Shown: positions 61,811-64,000 of the stretch, piece by piece
Layout of the letters: each line of letters begins with the position of its first letter
Numbering within the stretch: the stretch's first letter is position 1
From: Prolixibacter sp. NT017
GTDB lineage: Bacteria > Bacteroidota > Bacteroidia > Bacteroidales > Prolixibacteraceae
Assembly: GCF_009617875.1 (NCBI RefSeq)
Contig: NZ_BLAV01000001.1
Coordinates: forward strand, 3,162,001 to 3,226,000
Reading direction: 5' to 3'
Length of the DNA: 64,000 bases
Position numbers and translations under genes: made by a program
The notes under the pieces: generated by a model
What the model was told of the DNA's origin: nothing
The model's database searches: none
What the model saw: only the letters and a program-made list of their open reading frames with translations

Positions 61811-63991
61811 CTAATCGCTTGCCTGAAGTTTCTTCAGTTGCTTCTGCGGATAGGTTTCATTCGGTTTCAGTTGCAAGGCTTTCTGATAATAAAACCTTGC
61901 TACGGTAGGATTTTGTTGATGAAAGGCCGTATCCGCCTTGCGAATTTCTTCGTTGTATAGATTGTCGATGCTGCTCTGACGCGCTCCGGCAATAATGGAG
62001 GCAATTTCCTTTAAACGCTCGTCAGCCACCGTATCGGCTTTAATGCCAGCCGCCCGCCGGTAATAGAAACGCGCCACTGCATATTCGCCCTTATCGAAGG
62101 CATCATCAGCTTTTTCAATGGCGGCGGTAAACTGCCGGCGCTGTTCATCCGATTGCCAGTCCTGCATGGCCCGGTCAATTGCTTCGAGCTTTCGACGCGG
62201 GTATTTCTCCCATGATTTAATATCCAACGCCTTTCTGTAATTCAACCTTGCGTTGGCATAATTTTCCTGCTGAAAACTTTCGTCGCCATTGGAAATAAAA
62301 GCCAGGTATTTCTGTTGCATATCGGCCGTAATGTGAGCAGCTATTAATTTATCGCATTCGTTCACGCGCTCTCCGGCATACGTGTCGCCGGGCTTTTCCT
62401 TCAGCGCTTCGAAATAATAAAAACGGGCTCCCGACCACTCACCACGTTTAAAGGCCTGGTCTGCCTGAGCAATCTGTTTCTGATAATCGGCAGAAACGTG
62501 CGTTGGCTTTGAGGCGACAGTGTGAACGACCGACTTTGCAGAAGCCTGGGAGGTTGCAGCCAGTTGTTGCTGATTCAGCATGTGCTGTGCTTTCAAACCT
62601 TTTTCCCGGGCAACCGAATCTTTTTTCAGGCTATAGGCCTGACCAAAGAAATTAACAGCCTGTTCGTAGCTGGCTGCTGCAAAAGCCTGGTCGCCCTGCT
62701 CCATCAAACTACGAAAATGCTCTTCTTTTGCTCTTGCCTCGGCCAATGCCCGCTGCTGCTCCTGCTGATTTTTCAACAGCACCGAAGCCGAATCGCGAAG
62801 CGCGGTCACGGTTGCATCATCGGGCTTCATGCTCAATGCTTCGTTAAAAATACCGACTGCCGAGCGATAGTTCTTCGCCTCCAGCTGCTGACTCCCGCGA
62901 CTAACCGCATCCGTAAAAGCTGCAGCCAGCGAGGCACTCCGGGCTATTAAACGATTGATTTCTGCAATCTGCTGCTGCGGTTTTTCACTGTTCGGTAATA
63001 TTGTCAGCGCCTGCTGGTAAGCCAGTTTAGCATCGGGATATTTCTTCAGACTGAAAAGACTATCGGCTTTGCTCATCGCCTGACCGAACTCTTTGTCTTT
63101 TGCAGCCGCTTGGGCAAACAAACGGGCTTTTTCATCAGCCATCGCCTGCAAACGTTCATCTACCAGTTTAATTTTAGCTTCTGCCAGGGAATCACCGGGA
63201 ACCAGTTTCAATGCATTTTGATAAGCGTTTTTCGCGTCATCATACGATTTTTCGTTGAAGCGGGTATCGCCTTCGCTGATAAATCCAGCATACTGCAGCC
63301 TGGCTACGTCCGGTTTCTTCTCGTTTGATTTCACCTCTTTTTCAGCCTCACGAATCTTCTTTTTCAAATCGGAATCCCGCGGATCGAGATTTTTAGCACG
63401 ATCGATAGCCGCCATCGCCAGTGCCCATTGTCCCTGGTTCTGATATTCCTCTGCCCGCGATAGCTGCTCATTGACTTTGCGCTCCACATTTTCGGCAACT
63501 GCTGTTTCAATCTGCTTATTGATCTTTTTATCGCTGTAAATTGCTTCCGCTATAAATCCATCCTCATCTTTCGAGTAATGAATTTTAGCAATAGGCTTCC
63601 GACTGAATTCCGGATGTAATCCTTCGACGGCCGGATGGAGAGTCACCTGAAAACGGAACGGTTTGAAGTAGGGGTCAACAGACCAAACCTCTTCAGGCAC
63701 AATGGTCGAGACTTCAAAAATTTTGGTGAAATAGCCTTCATACTGAAAGCCAACTAAGTACTTCTTCTGATAAGAAAGGGGGATGTGAAAATAACCACGG
63801 TCATCAAGGTCAGTTCCGGGCAGGGCTTTATTATCCGTTTCATTAAAAATAGTAATACGGATACCTTCCGAAACATTCTGATCCGTGGAGGCTCGTCCAT
63901 CCAGAACAAACAAGTTCTTTTTCTGCGCTGTGGCTTTAGGGGGACCAAACAGGCATAGGACGGCCAACAAGATTAGTAAACGGGGTGTCAT
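61811..63991 (-). CDS. Exported TPR-repeat protein
   Basis: A 726-aa protein with a signal peptide (MTPRLLILLAVLCLFGPPKATAQ). A beta-rich, carboxypeptidase-regulatory-like domain follows (about 28-110, FVLDGRASTDQNVSEGIRITIFNE then KYLVGFQYEGYFTKIFEVS). From about residue 165 it has a long run of tetratricopeptide-like repeats of the pattern [AF]xxAxxYYxxALxLKPxDxxA, at least eight of them, broken by Gln/Ala-rich linkers. It would sit in the periplasm as a scaffold. Function is unknown. The gene starts 9 nt from the right edge, so operon context upstream is not visible. Confidence 0.85.
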   Translation of the reverse strand: MTPRLLILLAVLCLFGPPKATAQKKNLFVLDGRASTDQNVSEGIRITIFNETDNKALPGTDLDDRGYFHIPLSYQKKYLVGFQYEGYFTKIFEVSTIVPEEVWSVDPYFKPFRFQVTLHPAVEGLHPEFSRKPIAKIHYSKDEDGFIAEAIYSDKKINKQIETAVAENVERKVNEQLSRAEEYQNQGQWALAMAAIDRAKNLDPRDSDLKKKIREAEKEVKSNEKKPDVARLQYAGFISEGDTRFNEKSYDDAKNAYQNALKLVPGDSLAEAKIKLVDERLQAMADEKARLFAQAAAKDKEFGQAMSKADSLFSLKKYPDAKLAYQQALTILPNSEKPQQQIAEINRLIARSASLAAAFTDAVSRGSQQLEAKNYRSAVGIFNEALSMKPDDATVTALRDSASVLLKNQQEQQRALAEARAKEEHFRSLMEQGDQAFAAASYEQAVNFFGQAYSLKKDSVAREKGLKAQHMLNQQQLAATSQASAKSVVHTVASKPTHVSADYQKQIAQADQAFKRGEWSGARFYYFEALKEKPGDTYAGERVNECDKLIAAHITADMQQKYLAFISNGDESFQQENYANARLNYRKALDIKSWEKYPRRKLEAIDRAMQDWQSDEQRRQFTAAIEKADDAFDKGEYAVARFYYRRAAGIKADTVADERLKEIASIIAGARQSSIDNLYNEEIRKADTAFHQQNPTVARFYYQKALQLKPNETYPQKQLKKLQASD

Positions 63992-64000
63992 AAATCAGGT

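Overview
The window is a chromosomal segment of a Bacteroidota bacterium, most likely from an anaerobic or facultative lineage of Bacteroidales/Marinilabiliales type (this rank is inference). Supporting signs are a short 289-aa primary sigma factor, a Rho with a long disordered insert, Bacteroidota promoters of the TTTG-N19-TAnnTTTG type, a tmRNA tag GENNYALAA, DUF4199, DUF6089 and DUF6261 family proteins, and paired ferredoxin-dependent 2-oxoacid oxidoreductases. Almost all genes are housekeeping. I see no prophage, insertion sequence, CRISPR array or secretion island.

Layout. 1-3.6 kb: a truncated PEP/pyruvate-binding protein and korBA. 3.8-8.1 kb: a gamma-carbonic anhydrase, then a divergent sugar module (MFS permease; nucleotidyltransferase plus N-acetylhexosamine-1-kinase-like kinase). 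8.1-16.2 kb: a minus-strand envelope block (CBS protein, nadK, DUF6089 barrel, uppS, bamA, two skp/ompH, then murI). 16.2-20.1 kb: pdxJ, an esterase, malQ and a helical unknown. 20.4-27.1 kb: tonB, exbD, exbB and a large tamB whose 5' end looks frameshifted. 27.3-34.3 kb: tsaD, a TauE-type permease, glyA and two tandem ClC proteins. 34.6-38.1 kb: a FabK/nitronate-monooxygenase-like enzyme and an M16 peptidase pair. 38.1-38.76 kb: a non-coding stretch with two phased 20-21-nt repeat arrays between two 14-bp hairpins. 38.76-41.5 kb: a GT2 glycosyltransferase, DUF4199, SRP RNA and six tRNAs. 41.5-49.6 kb: small unknowns, a class IV aminotransferase, a NIPSNAP protein, an HGSNAT-like membrane acyltransferase and pyruvate:ferredoxin oxidoreductase. 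49.6-56.5 kb: an AAA ATPase, an orphan response regulator, rho, rpoD, rpe and tmRNA. 56.5-64 kb: cfa, a Mth938-type protein, a PP2C-like phosphatase, a 37-aa basic ORF, a DUF6261 protein, a 1.1-kb gene-free stretch with a 42-nt repeat array and REP-like hairpins, a YbaK-type deacylase and a large TPR lipoprotein/periplasmic protein.

Functionally, KorAB and PFOR make low-potential ferredoxin-linked carbon metabolism likely. The envelope block supplies the lipid carrier (UppS), outer-membrane protein insertion (BamA, Skp) and TonB energy. The sugar module could turn an imported N-acetylhexosamine directly into a nucleotide sugar. The parts that known genes do not explain are the two repeat-rich intergenic regions (38.18-38.59 and 60.43-60.90 kb), the remodelled tRNA cluster fused to the SRP RNA, and the tamB start.
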